From: Planctomycetaceae bacterium | GTDB lineage: Bacteria > Planctomycetota > Phycisphaerae > Tepidisphaerales > Tepidisphaeraceae | Length of the DNA stretch: 64,000 bases | Reading direction: 5' to 3' | Assembly (NCBI GenBank): GCA_027487775.1 | Contig: JAIYCY010000014.1 | Location: 40,028 to 104,027, forward strand | Part shown: piece by piece, positions 37,484 to 46,688 of the stretch | Layout of the letters: every line of letters begins with the position of its first letter | How positions within the stretch are numbered: position 1 is the stretch's first letter | The notes under the pieces: generated by a model | Told to the model about the DNA's origin: nothing | Seen by the model: the letters and a program-made list of their open reading frames with translations, nothing else | The model's database searches: none | Program-made: the position numbers and the translations under genes

Positions 37484-37534
37484 CGTCCTCTGATTCATTC
37501 CCCTGATCGATTAACCCTTATTGATGACCCTGCT

Positions 37535-38371
37535 CTATTCCCCCGCATAGTGCGCCGACGTCTTGGGCGTCTCCCAGACCGTCACGCCACGCAGCTTAAG
37601 CCCCGCCATTGCAAGCGGCCCGTGGAGCCGCTTGTACGCACGCATCGCGATGTGCTCCACGCTCGGATTCAGATCGCGAAATTCCTCCACCTCTACATTC
37701 AGATGCTTGTGATCCCACGCATCGATCAAATGCTTCTCCACCAGACGCTCAAACGACGGCACGTCGATCGAGCTCTGTTCGTCAGAGGTCGCGGACGATG
37801 CCTCTGATGACTGCGCGATCGCTTTCGACACTGTGATTTCCAGTTCATAGTTATGTCCGTGTCCGTGGGGGTTGTTGCATTTGCCGAAGGTGGCGCGGTT
37901 GGCTTCGTCGGATTGCCCCGGATCGTGCAATCGATGCGCCGCCGAGAACTCAAATCGCTGGCTCAGTCGAATCATCTCCGGCTCACTTTCCAAAAACGTC
38001 CATGTCAGGAAGGGCGAGAGCAACAGCTCGGCCCGCTCGATGGTCGCGCCGGGAAGCGCATTGGCATCGCGAATCCAAGTGACACAATCGCGCACGATCG
38101 AAAGATCGCGCGAGCGCCGGGGCGATTCACGCAAGGTCTGGGCGAGCCTGGGCACGACGACGCGTCGAACCGCGCGGTCGATCTCCGTGATACTCATCAG
38201 ATATCCGCTGCCCGCGTGCGGTTCGCCGACGAGTGTGAGTCTCAGAACCAGAAAGACCCCGATCCCCGCAAGCCCCGGCCGCCCGCCCCACCCGTTCCCG
38301 CCATCCTCAAGAATCATCTCATCTGAGAACGGGTCAATTGCAAACCGAACTTCCCGAGTCAATCGAATCAT
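37535..38371 (-). CDS. 6-pyruvoyl-tetrahydropterin synthase / QueD-like protein with a second, degenerate domain
   Basis: 278 residues, about twice the usual 120-150. The C-terminal half is a canonical PTPS/6-carboxytetrahydropterin synthase: zinc ligands in 'FSAAHRL' and 'HGHGHNYELE', catalytic Cys in 'FGKCNNPHGH', the 'WDHKHLN' motif and Glu in 'GVTVWETPK'. The N-terminal half keeps the fold's later elements ('VLRLTLVGEPHAGSGYLMSI' then a helix 'EIDRAVRRVVVPRLAQTL') but lacks the metal histidines and Cys, so it looks like an inactive duplicate. The likely reaction is formation of 6-carboxy-tetrahydropterin for queuosine or of 6-pyruvoyl-tetrahydropterin. No queC or queE gene is nearby to decide. 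Confidence 0.85.
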   Translation of the reverse strand: MIRLTREVRFAIDPFSDEMILEDGGNGWGGRPGLAGIGVFLVLRLTLVGEPHAGSGYLMSITEIDRAVRRVVVPRLAQTLRESPRRSRDLSIVRDCVTWIRDANALPGATIERAELLLSPFLTWTFLESEPEMIRLSQRFEFSAAHRLHDPGQSDEANRATFGKCNNPHGHGHNYELEITVSKAIAQSSEASSATSDEQSSIDVPSFERLVEKHLIDAWDHKHLNVEVEEFRDLNPSVEHIAMRAYKRLHGPLAMAGLKLRGVTVWETPKTSAHYAGE

Positions 38372-38527
38372 CCTTCCATCTTAGGCGCTCCATCGCCCGC
38401 TTTGCTTCTTACAATCTCTGCCCAACGAGTCCCTTGATCCGATCAATTACGCGCGGAGAAACAACACGAGATCGGCGAGGTATCGCACAAACTCAGAAAT
38501 TCCCTAGCAGCCGTCTTAGCTTCGCTC

Positions 38528-39745
38528 TCACCATCGCTTTGCCTGCTGTGCGACTTTCATCGGCAGGCCGAAGAGGTCGATGAAGCCGCGCGCGGCCGTC
38601 ACGTCGTAGCCTTCCATGCTGAAGCTTGCCAGCTTGCTGTCGTACAAGCTGTTCGGACTCTTTGCCCCGATGGCCTGTGCGCGACCCTTGAACAGGCGGA
38701 CCCGCGCCATGCCGCTGACCGACGCGTTCGTGTTGTCGATAAAGGCCTGCAGCGCCTCGCGCAGTGGATGGAACCATTGGCCGTTGTAGACCATTTTGGC
38801 GTACTGCAATGCCACTTGTTGTTTGTAATGAAGCGTGTCGCGCTCGATGCAGATTTGCTCGAGCGCCTTGTGGGCAGCGTACAGAATCGTTCCGCCGGGC
38901 GTCTCATAGACCCCGCGACTCTTCATCCCCACCAATCGATTCTCCACCAGCAGCTCCACGCCCACGCCGTGCTTTCCGCCCAATCGATTCAGCTCAGCCA
39001 AAAGCGCTTCGCCCGCCAGCTTTTTCCCGTTCACCGCCACCGGATTTCCGCCATCGAACTCGATCTCCACCACCTCGCTCTCGTCCGGTCCTTTGTGCGG
39101 AGGAACGGTCATCGTCAGACACTTTTCCCAGTCCGGTTCCGCATCGGGATGCTCGATCTCGGCCCCTTCGTGTGAGATGTGCCAGAGGTTCCGATCTTGT
39201 GAATAGATCTTCTTTTTGCTCACCGGGATCGGGATGTTCTTTTGTTTGGCATAGTCGATGGCGCTTTCACGATCGCGCAATTCGAAGCTGGGATCTTTCC
39301 ACGGTGCGATGATTTTAAGGTCAGGCGCAAGGGCCATGTAGGTGAGTTCAAATCGCACCTGGTCGTTGCCCTTGCCCGTCGCGCCGTGCCCGACCGCATC
39401 CGCGCCCGTCTTCCGCGCGATCTCCACCTGTTTGGCGGCGATTAATGGACGTGCGATGCTAGTGCCCAGGAGGTAATCCTGTTCATAGATCGCGTGGGCC
39501 CGCAGCATCGGAAAGCAGTATTGCTCGACGAACTCGCGTCGCAGATCCAGCACGACGACTTCATCCGCGCCGCTCTTTTTGGCCTTTTCTTCGATGCCGT
39601 TCAGCTCGCCTTCGCCTTGGCCGAGGTCGGCGGCGAACGCGACGAGCTTGACGCCCTTATACTTGTCTTTGAGCCAGGGCAGGATGACGCTCGTGTCGAG
39701 TCCGCCGCTGTATGCCAGTACGATCTTCTTCGGTGCAGATTGCAT
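38528..39745 (-). CDS. argG: Argininosuccinate synthase
   Basis: 405 residues from the ATG at 39745, the normal size of the enzyme; an open extension upstream is not credible. It starts 'KKIVLAYSGGLDTSVILPWL', the ATP-pyrophosphatase P-loop (SGGLDTS), and has 'GATGKGNDQVRFE' and 'EGAEIEHPD' as in bacterial ArgG. It joins citrulline and aspartate with ATP in the penultimate step of arginine synthesis. No Shine-Dalgarno is visible. A -10-like TACTAT (- strand, 39756-39751) is placed so that transcription might begin at or next to the ATG. The divergent gene starts only 11 bp away. Confidence 0.97.
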   Translation of the reverse strand: MQSAPKKIVLAYSGGLDTSVILPWLKDKYKGVKLVAFAADLGQGEGELNGIEEKAKKSGADEVVVLDLRREFVEQYCFPMLRAHAIYEQDYLLGTSIARPLIAAKQVEIARKTGADAVGHGATGKGNDQVRFELTYMALAPDLKIIAPWKDPSFELRDRESAIDYAKQKNIPIPVSKKKIYSQDRNLWHISHEGAEIEHPDAEPDWEKCLTMTVPPHKGPDESEVVEIEFDGGNPVAVNGKKLAGEALLAELNRLGGKHGVGVELLVENRLVGMKSRGVYETPGGTILYAAHKALEQICIERDTLHYKQQVALQYAKMVYNGQWFHPLREALQAFIDNTNASVSGMARVRLFKGRAQAIGAKSPNSLYDSKLASFSMEGYDVTAARGFIDLFGLPMKVAQQAKRW

Positions 39746-39755
39746 GACGCATAGT

Positions 39756-40883
39756 ATGAAGCAAGTCGTTTCCAGAATCGAGCCGACCCCGCGTCGCCAG
39801 TTTTCGGCGGCGTTCGTGCGATTTTTCACGGCAATTTTGCTCACCGCCGGCCTCGTTTCGCTCGCCCCGTCGCACGCCGAATCGCTGTCGCATGTGACAG
39901 CCATCTCTCGTGAGCCCGCCCGCATCACCACACTCGATCCGCTCGCCGGGCTGACCGACGCGCGCATCTCGCGTATCCTGCTTTCGCGTGATGGCGCGCG
40001 TGCTGCCTTCGCGATCGATATGCCCTCGTCTGCGGGGATCATTCGCATCGTCGATTTGAAGTCCGGCTCGCGCGTCGCTCAGATCGATCTCACGACCGAT
40101 CCGGGTCAGTCTCCGGACGATTCGCTCAGCCTCACTTCGATCGATTCGGTCGGCAGTCGTGTCGTTCTGTCCATTACGAGGCCGGGCTCTCGCTCGGAAG
40201 CGCGTGTCTACGACATACCGCCCCTGCGATCACCCACATCACGCGAAAAGCTCCGCGTCCCGTTCGATGCCTTCGGCGAAGCCTGCATCGCACCTGACGG
40301 CCGACAACTTCTGACCGTCCAAACCCCCGCCGGCGATCTTCGAAATCTCGCGATCCATAGCGTCGAATCCGGCGAGATCATCTGGCGCGGCACCGTCCGG
40401 CGATCCGTCTTTGTGCCTGTTCTCCTGCAGCCCCTCGCACCCAAGCTCCGCGCGATCTGGATGTGGGACACCTCCACACGCCCGGCCACCCATGGCCTGT
40501 ATGATCTTGAGACCAAGCAGTTCAATCCCCTCGACACCGGCGAATCCACACTCACCTCCGCGCGTGTTCTGTTCACGGACAACGGCGAGCTTCTAGCCCT
40601 TGATGGTGCGTCGGTTCTCTCGCGCTACGATCTTCGCAAGGCAAGACGCGTGGAGCGCATCGGTCTGCCCATCGAAATCCCCGCCAGCCGTCGCATCGCG
40701 TTCTCCGCCGATGCACGCTGGCTGCTGGCGGAGAACCCCGAGCGAAAGATCATTCAGATCATCGACATCAGCACCGGAAACCTCGCCGCATCGATCCCCG
40801 CCGACCGACTCCACGCCGCCGCCGCAGGCGTCGCGCTCGTTGAGCGCAACAACCGGCTCGAGTCCTGGTCTCTACCCAACTGA
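39756..40883 (+). CDS. Secreted WD40/beta-propeller-like protein, function unknown
   Basis: 375 residues from the ATG at 39756; an ATG four codons earlier at 39744 overlaps the argG start codon. A signal peptide ('FFTAILLTAGLVSLAPSHA') precedes propeller-like repeats of the form 'LLSRDGARAAFAID..IIRIVDLKSGSRVAQIDL' and 'IAFSADARWLLAENPERKI', as in WD40-like periplasmic proteins. No catalytic residues are recognisable. It starts within 11 bp of the divergent argG start, so its promoter must lie inside argG. It converges on coaE with a four-base gap. Codon pattern and signal peptide make it a genuine gene. Confidence 0.75.
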   Translation: MKQVVSRIEPTPRRQFSAAFVRFFTAILLTAGLVSLAPSHAESLSHVTAISREPARITTLDPLAGLTDARISRILLSRDGARAAFAIDMPSSAGIIRIVDLKSGSRVAQIDLTTDPGQSPDDSLSLTSIDSVGSRVVLSITRPGSRSEARVYDIPPLRSPTSREKLRVPFDAFGEACIAPDGRQLLTVQTPAGDLRNLAIHSVESGEIIWRGTVRRSVFVPVLLQPLAPKLRAIWMWDTSTRPATHGLYDLETKQFNPLDTGESTLTSARVLFTDNGELLALDGASVLSRYDLRKARRVERIGLPIEIPASRRIAFSADARWLLAENPERKIIQIIDISTGNLAASIPADRLHAAAAGVALVERNNRLESWSLPN

Positions 40884-40887
40884 TCCG

Positions 40888-41511
40888 TCATCTCTCATGC
40901 GACTCACTCACACGCCTGACGATCTCATCCAATCGTTCACGCAATTCCGCTTCCCCCGCATCACCTCGCACCACGTCACTTGCCCGCGATCGCTTTCGAT
41001 CCAAAGGCCACTGCGCGGACTCTCGCCTGAACAGCTCAGCCTCGTCCCAACCTCTCGCCCGGACGCGCTCAAGCCTCTTCGCCTGCGGTGTGTCCACAAA
41101 CATCACCGCATCACAATCCCGATCCAAGCCCGCCTCCAAAAGCAGCGGACTGTCCCACACAAACGCACGCAACTCGCTGACATCACCCATCGCCTCGCGC
41201 CGCAACGCTTCACGCATCCGCTCATCACGCAGACGCTCGATCACCGGATGGACAATCCCCTCCAGTGCCGCCCGGTCATTCGCATCCCGAAACACCCTCC
41301 GCGCCAAAAAGCCGCGATCGACCCGTCCATTCACCACCGCCAAAGGCCAGCGCTCCCCCACCTTCCTCACTACCTCCTCAAGTTCATACGCTTCGCGCGC
41401 CAGACCATCCGAGTCGATGACACAACAACCCAACTCACCTAAAACGCGCGCAACAAAACTCTTTCCGCTCCCGATCCCGCCCACAATTCCAATCACCGGC
41501 CTCTTCCGCAT
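40888..41511 (-). CDS. coaE: Dephospho-CoA kinase
   Basis: 207 residues from the ATG at 41511, which has GGAGGAGAGG upstream; the longer frame would only add a non-conserved leader. It starts 'KRPVIGIVGGIGSGKSFVARVL' with a P-loop GGIGSGKS, then 'CCVIDSDGLAREAYE' (the family's 'DAD' region as DSD) and 'HPVIERLRDERM', 'WDSPLLLEAGLDRDCDAVMFV', all typical of CoaE. It performs the last step of coenzyme A synthesis, phosphorylating the ribose 3'-hydroxyl. It follows the hrpB gene on the same strand by 66 bp in the opposite transcription order (coaE lies downstream of hrpB). Confidence 0.95.
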   Translation of the reverse strand: MRKRPVIGIVGGIGSGKSFVARVLGELGCCVIDSDGLAREAYELEEVVRKVGERWPLAVVNGRVDRGFLARRVFRDANDRAALEGIVHPVIERLRDERMREALRREAMGDVSELRAFVWDSPLLLEAGLDRDCDAVMFVDTPQAKRLERVRARGWDEAELFRRESAQWPLDRKRSRASDVVRGDAGEAELRERLDEIVRRVSESHER

Positions 41512-41577
41512 CTGAACCTCTCCTCCGCCTTCATCGAGACCCATTTCAATACCATTGGTCTCTATCGACCAAACGGT

Positions 41578-44244
41578 CTACGTCCCGCGACGTTTCGCGC
41601 CGCGAATCGCCACCGCGGTCAACGGATCGTCCGGCCAACTGTGCCTCGGATATCGCGCGCGCAAATCCTTTCTCACCTGCGGATACGTGTTCTTCCAAAA
41701 ACTCCCGAGGTCGTCAGTCACCTGCACCGCTCGATAATTCGGACCCAACAAGTGCATCACCACCGCCACACGCCCGCCGCCCACACGAGGCGTCTCGGCC
41801 ACCCCAAACATTTCCTGCAACCGCACCGCCATCACCACCGACTGCCCCGAATAATCCAACTTGATCTTCGACCCCGTCGGAACTTCCATCACCTCCGGCG
41901 CCAGTTGCTCCAACAACCGATCCAGAGGATAGACCAATCGATTGCGAATCGATTCCTCAAGTCGAATCTCGCCCCGCGAAACACACCCCGCGCACGCCGC
42001 CCGCAACACATCTGCTGCCTCGATCTCCGGCCAAGCTTCCTTCGGCGCAACACGCCTCGCGAACCGAATCCGCGCCACCAAACCCGCCGCCGACTCATCC
42101 CCGGACAACATCGCCTCCGCCTCGCCCGCCAACGCATCCGCGAGGCATGTACCCGCGCGCTCAGCGTCGCGTGCCGGGCCGCTCACTTCACGCAACGTCA
42201 ATCCAAGAAACGTCCGAACACGCTTCTCGTTCACCCGCCCGGTCTCCCGATCAAACTCCAGCCTCACCTCATCCCCAACAGCATCCGGCAGCATTGCTTC
42301 GATCCACTCGCGCTCCACCCGCGAAGCGATCCGCACAACAGCCTCCGCCCCCTTCACCACATTCCCTTCACGCCTCACTCGCGCTTCATCCCGGGCATCG
42401 AGTGCCAGAAAGTATTCGCCATCACGCACGACCGAGCCGGCATCAATCCTCACGCCACTCCCGCCCACCATCGTGCCCGCATCATGACCCCGCCTTCGAC
42501 ACACACGATCCGGGAATGCCACCAGCGGCAGGCACAACATCATCTCACCGGCGGACAATCCGGTCGGCCAACGTTCTGCGGGCAGTTCACGCGCATCGAT
42601 TCGCCGCGCAAGTCGCAACAGTTCGTCTCGAACGCGCCGCACGGTCTGCCACGCAAAACGGTCGACAAAGCCCGGCGGACGCGGATCATCGAGCAGTTCC
42701 AATCGCCACACCAAGTCGCTTGATCCCACCGTGCGCGGTCCGCGCGCACCTCCCATTCCGAATCCCTCATCCCGCACGAAATCTCTCTCACTCAAAACCG
42801 CTGCAAACCCGCACGCCTCCTGCAGCAATCCCACCCGCACGCCGGCTACCAGCATCCGACCGATGCGTGGATGCACAGGCAGCCTCTCCACCGCCCGTCC
42901 CACCGCCGTGATCGCCCCCCAATCCGATCGCACATCTGGATCATCTGCTGCGTCGGCTTCAATGCGCTCGATCAATCCCAACAACCCAAGCACACGCTCC
43001 GCCTCTGCCAACCTCGTTTCGCCGGGCGACTCGAACCACCCGAATCGTCGCGGATCATTTTGTCCCCACGCGCGTAGTGCGAGCACGGTCGATGCGAGGT
43101 CGACCCGACGGATTTCCGGCTCGACAAACGCATCGAGTCGCGCCTGTTCACTCGGCGTCCAGAGCCGTATACACCGACCCGCCGCCGTTCGTCCCGCCCG
43201 ACCGCGTCGCTGTTCCGCGTTTGCTGCCGAGATCCTGCGGAGCTCAAGCCGATCCAGTCCGCGTCGCTCGTCAAACCTTGGCACACGTGCAAAGCCTGAG
43301 TCGATGACCGTCCGGACGCCGTCAATCGTGAGCGACGTCTCGGCGATGTTCGTGGCCAGTATCACCCGCGGGCCGTCGGTGCGTCGGAGGGCTCGTTGCT
43401 GCTCTTCAAACCCGAGCGATCCGTGGAGTTCCACGACTTCCACACCCGTCCGCTGCGCCCAGCCTTCAAGCAGTTCGCCCGCCGCGCGTATTTCTCCCGC
43501 GCCGGGCAAAAAAGCCAGCACGTCGCCGGGCGGATGCTGTATCGATCCGTCAGACGAATCGATGACCGCACGAGACGAATCCATGGCAATGCGCGACATA
43601 TCAAGAGCCGCGCGACATTCCTCGGCGACGCGTTCTGCGAGTTTCAATCCGCTGGCGGGTCGATACTCCACATCAACCGGAAACACTCTCCCCGGCACGC
43701 GCACGATGGGCGCTGGGTGCACACCGTCCCCGAGGGCGTTTGCGACTGCCTCCGCGTCGATGGTTGCGCTCATCACGAGGATCTTCAGATCAGGCCTGAC
43801 CGTCGCGCGAATCTCGCGCAGCAACGCAAAGGCCAGTTCGACGTCGAGCGACCGCTCATGAAACTCATCGAGAACGACGCATCCGATCCGATCCAGAAAC
43901 GGATCGGCCACCAGTTGCCGGGTGAGCAGTCCTTCGGTGAGGACGCGAAGTTTTGTATCGGGCGCGAGTTTTTTATCAAAGCGTACGTGATACCCCGCTT
44001 CTATGCCGAGCGTCCACCCGCGCTCCTCGGCAATACGAGCCGCCGCCGCCCGCGCGGCCACGCGTCGCGGCTGCAACATCACCAATTGCCCGTGCTCGCC
44101 CGACAGCATTCCCGACGCCAATATCGCCGGCGGGATTCGTGTCGTCTTGCCGGCGCCTGGATCCGCCACCACCACGCACGCGCCGCGCTCGGATAACCGG
44201 GCGACGATCGTGTCGGTGAATGAATCAATCGGCAGGGACTGCAT
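41578..44244 (-). CDS. hrpB: ATP-dependent helicase HrpB
   Basis: 888 residues from the ATG at 44244; a TTG eight codons upstream would overlap the preceding gene by 11 bp. DEAH-box helicase motifs are present in order: I 'ADPGAGKTTRIPP', II 'DEFHERSLD' (DEFH instead of DEAH, normal for HrpB), III 'MSATID', IV-VI 'ILATNIAETSLTIDGV' and 'QRRGRAGRTAAGRC'. The C-terminal HrpB region ends with 'YPQVRKDLRARYPRHSWPDDP', which is diagnostic. The biological role of HrpB in bacteria is poorly defined (RNA helicase). The gene follows the oxidoreductase fusion gene with about 13 bp between them and may be co-transcribed with it. Confidence 0.95.
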   Translation of the reverse strand: MQSLPIDSFTDTIVARLSERGACVVVADPGAGKTTRIPPAILASGMLSGEHGQLVMLQPRRVAARAAAARIAEERGWTLGIEAGYHVRFDKKLAPDTKLRVLTEGLLTRQLVADPFLDRIGCVVLDEFHERSLDVELAFALLREIRATVRPDLKILVMSATIDAEAVANALGDGVHPAPIVRVPGRVFPVDVEYRPASGLKLAERVAEECRAALDMSRIAMDSSRAVIDSSDGSIQHPPGDVLAFLPGAGEIRAAGELLEGWAQRTGVEVVELHGSLGFEEQQRALRRTDGPRVILATNIAETSLTIDGVRTVIDSGFARVPRFDERRGLDRLELRRISAANAEQRRGRAGRTAAGRCIRLWTPSEQARLDAFVEPEIRRVDLASTVLALRAWGQNDPRRFGWFESPGETRLAEAERVLGLLGLIERIEADAADDPDVRSDWGAITAVGRAVERLPVHPRIGRMLVAGVRVGLLQEACGFAAVLSERDFVRDEGFGMGGARGPRTVGSSDLVWRLELLDDPRPPGFVDRFAWQTVRRVRDELLRLARRIDARELPAERWPTGLSAGEMMLCLPLVAFPDRVCRRRGHDAGTMVGGSGVRIDAGSVVRDGEYFLALDARDEARVRREGNVVKGAEAVVRIASRVEREWIEAMLPDAVGDEVRLEFDRETGRVNEKRVRTFLGLTLREVSGPARDAERAGTCLADALAGEAEAMLSGDESAAGLVARIRFARRVAPKEAWPEIEAADVLRAACAGCVSRGEIRLEESIRNRLVYPLDRLLEQLAPEVMEVPTGSKIKLDYSGQSVVMAVRLQEMFGVAETPRVGGGRVAVVMHLLGPNYRAVQVTDDLGSFWKNTYPQVRKDLRARYPRHSWPDDPLTAVAIRGAKRRGT

Positions 44245-44257
44245 CGACGCGATCGTA

Positions 44258-46261
44258 TCACGCTTCAAGGTTCAGCCACTTCATTTCCTCAGGCGTCAGC
44301 GTGACGTCCAGCCCCGGCAGGCTCGTGCGTGTCTCGCTCACCTCACGCGGACCGATCAACGCAAAGCTCGGGAAAGGCTGCCCCAATACCCACGCCGCCG
44401 CGATGTTGATCGGCGCAACGCCCTTCCGTGCAGCCAGCTCATTCGCACGCGCGAGCCGCTGGAAATTGTCATCGCTGTACCAGCTATGGACCATCTCCCG
44501 ATCGCTCGTCTTCTCGGGCGTGGCCCGACCCGGCAAGAAGAATCCACGTGCCTGACTCGACCAGCTGAAATTCGCGATCTGACGCTCGGTCAGCCATGCC
44601 CGACTTTCCGCGCTGTGCACGCTGATACAGCCCGTCCAGACCGGATTGACCATTCGTGCGAGGCTCAAATTATTGCTCAGGACGGTGAAGCCGCGCAGTC
44701 CTTTGCTCGCGGCGTATTCGTTGGCCTCTTGCACGCGCGAAAGCGACCAATTGCTTCCGCCAAACGCCTTGATTCGACCTGCCTGCACATGCTCATTCAG
44801 CACGTCCACGAACGCACTCGCCGGATACTGCGGATTGTCGCGGTGCATGAGATAGATGTCCGCACACTCCATCTGCAATCGCTCGAGCGAAATCTTCAGT
44901 TCGACGCTCAGGCTGATCGGATCGCATCTTGGCGTATGACATCCTTTGACGATCACGTTCACCTGATCACGCACGCCACGATGTTTCATCCATTGCCCGA
45001 GGTAGCGTTCGTGCAAACCCCCGCCGTAACCGTGTGCGGTGTCGAAGGTGTTGCCGCCCTGCTCGAACCAGTGATCAAAGAGCACCGCCGCCTGCGCGAA
45101 GCTGATCTGGTTGTCGCATCCCATGACGAGTCGACTGACCGGTCGATCGACATGTTCCACACGCCCGTAATTCATCTTCGGCTTTTCGGGTGCAGTCAGA
45201 GGGAATCCGTTCACCGTCGTCGTCGCGTAGTGCTCCGGCTTCTCCATGTCGTAGGTCAGACCCACCGCCCGGCGCCAACGGTCGAGGGTACGCATGTTTC
45301 CGAGTGTGTCCTCGATCGATTGCGATGGATAGGGGGGCCTTCCTTCACGAACGCCTGCGGCAAACGCATCGACTTCGTAGCCGAACGCCGTCTTGTCTGC
45401 CTCCACGGGAACTTCATACTTCGGTTCGCCGTTCCGTGCGACAATGATCAGGCCCTGATCGGACGCCTGACGATTGGCCACATACGGATTCGGCACCGTG
45501 ATGCGCCCCTCCGATCCGAAAATCTGCAACGTGTTATCCTGATTGATCAAGACACCGGTTGCGATCTGCGCCAAAATCCCGCCCTCAAACTTCAGTGTTC
45601 CCAGCGCGTACTCATCGACACCGGTCTTGCCGAGTTGCGCCACGCCGCTCACATCAATCGGCTCCGCCACACCGCATCCCAAGGCCGCGCCTGCAATCAG
45701 CCTCGCGATCGAGGTCGTATAGCACCCCACGTCCAAGATTCCCCCACCGGCGAGATGATTGGCGAAGAGTCGGCTGTTTTCATTGAATCCCGACTGGAAG
45801 CTGAACGTCGCGCGAATCACTCGCACATCACCAATCACGCGCTTCTGAATCAGTTCCACAAGTTTGGCGGTCTGCGGATGGCAGCGATACATGAACGCTT
45901 CCATCAGAAACACACCCGCCTTGACCGCCTCCTCCACGACGGCGGTCGCCTGCGGATGATTGACCGTGAACGGCTTTTCACACAACACATGTTTGCCCGC
46001 GCGAATCGCCTTGATCGTCCATTCGGCATGCAATGGGTGCGGGGTGCAGATGTAAACCGCATCCACCGACGGATCAGCGATCAAAGCCTCATAGCTGCCA
46101 TGACTCGACGGCACGCCGTTCTGCTCGGCAAACTGTTTCGCCTTCGCCGCATCTCGCGACCCCACCGCCTGCAGGCGACCCGTCGCACTCTCCGACACAC
46201 CCCGGGCAAAGGCCTTGGCGATCGCTCCGGCTCCCAAAATCCCCCAGTTCAACTTGCTCAT
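44258..46261 (-). CDS. Fusion of Gfo/Idh/MocA oxidoreductase and aldo/keto reductase
   Basis: 667 residues from the ATG at 46261 (AGGAAA upstream; an ATG 22 codons earlier lacks this). Residues 1 to about 335 are a Gfo/Idh/MocA dehydrogenase: Rossmann 'WGILGAGAIAKAF', 'YICTPHPLHAEW' and 'HVLCEKPFTVN' (EKP motif). Residues from about 345 form an aldo/keto reductase with the catalytic tetrad visible: Asp and Tyr in 'FDTAHGYGG', Lys in 'VIVKGCHTP' and His in 'YLMHRDN'. Both halves should bind NAD(P)(H) and act on sugars, so the protein may channel a carbonyl intermediate between two redox steps, for example in inositol or sugar epimerisation. The frame is continuous, so this is a true fusion. 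Confidence 0.9.
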   Translation of the reverse strand: MSKLNWGILGAGAIAKAFARGVSESATGRLQAVGSRDAAKAKQFAEQNGVPSSHGSYEALIADPSVDAVYICTPHPLHAEWTIKAIRAGKHVLCEKPFTVNHPQATAVVEEAVKAGVFLMEAFMYRCHPQTAKLVELIQKRVIGDVRVIRATFSFQSGFNENSRLFANHLAGGGILDVGCYTTSIARLIAGAALGCGVAEPIDVSGVAQLGKTGVDEYALGTLKFEGGILAQIATGVLINQDNTLQIFGSEGRITVPNPYVANRQASDQGLIIVARNGEPKYEVPVEADKTAFGYEVDAFAAGVREGRPPYPSQSIEDTLGNMRTLDRWRRAVGLTYDMEKPEHYATTTVNGFPLTAPEKPKMNYGRVEHVDRPVSRLVMGCDNQISFAQAAVLFDHWFEQGGNTFDTAHGYGGGLHERYLGQWMKHRGVRDQVNVIVKGCHTPRCDPISLSVELKISLERLQMECADIYLMHRDNPQYPASAFVDVLNEHVQAGRIKAFGGSNWSLSRVQEANEYAASKGLRGFTVLSNNLSLARMVNPVWTGCISVHSAESRAWLTERQIANFSWSSQARGFFLPGRATPEKTSDREMVHSWYSDDNFQRLARANELAARKGVAPINIAAAWVLGQPFPSFALIGPREVSETRTSLPGLDVTLTPEEMKWLNLEA

Positions 46262-46374
46262 CGACGCATTTCCTTTTGTTACGAATGGTCTGCTATCAGA
46301 AGACAAGCCGCCCATCTCGTCAAACATTCAAATGGGCGTCCGCATGGGCGTTGGGTCGGTGGTGATCAATCGCC

Positions 46375-46644
46375 TCAGATGAATTGCAGCAACTCGAGCG
46401 AAGTGATCTGCCGCGGGTCAAAGTCGATCCGCTGTTCAAAGGTTCCGCCGAGATGTTCGCGAGTGAGCGCGATGATCCAACCCTCCTCGACGATCAGTTC
46501 ATCGACCACGCGTCCACCGACAAGCGTGATCCGACAAATCGCGGTGTACTTCCGTCTCGGCACGCCGAGCGAAGTGAGGTGGTCGCGCCACTCTTCTGGG
46601 AGAACTTTCGCAAGCCGATTACGCGGCGGATACTTCGAATGCAT
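46375..46644 (-). CDS. Small conserved-looking protein, function unknown
   Basis: 89 residues from the ATG at 46644, with GGAG just upstream; a GTG three codons earlier is also possible. The product is compact and folded-looking: 'LPEEWRDHLTSLGVPRRKY', then an alternating beta pattern 'ICRITLVGGRVVDELIVEEGW' and a C-terminal 'FDPRQITSLELLQFI'. No signal peptide, membrane segment or known motif. It lies 44 bp downstream of the DUF4190 gene on the same strand. Not recognised. Confidence 0.6.
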   Translation of the reverse strand: MHSKYPPRNRLAKVLPEEWRDHLTSLGVPRRKYTAICRITLVGGRVVDELIVEEGWIIALTREHLGGTFEQRIDFDPRQITSLELLQFI

Positions 46645-46688
46645 GAACTCCACCGTTTTGATCGTCGATCATCCGACCCGCGCAGGAT

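Noticed and set aside
39579..39755. Longer N-terminus for the beta-propeller gene
   Set aside because: The extension would overlap argG by about 165 bp and lacks a signal peptide at its front, while the ATG at 39756 gives a good one.
41555..41572. ttggtc/gaccaa hairpin after hrpB
   Set aside because: The stem is only six base pairs with no clear U-tract on the transcribed strand.
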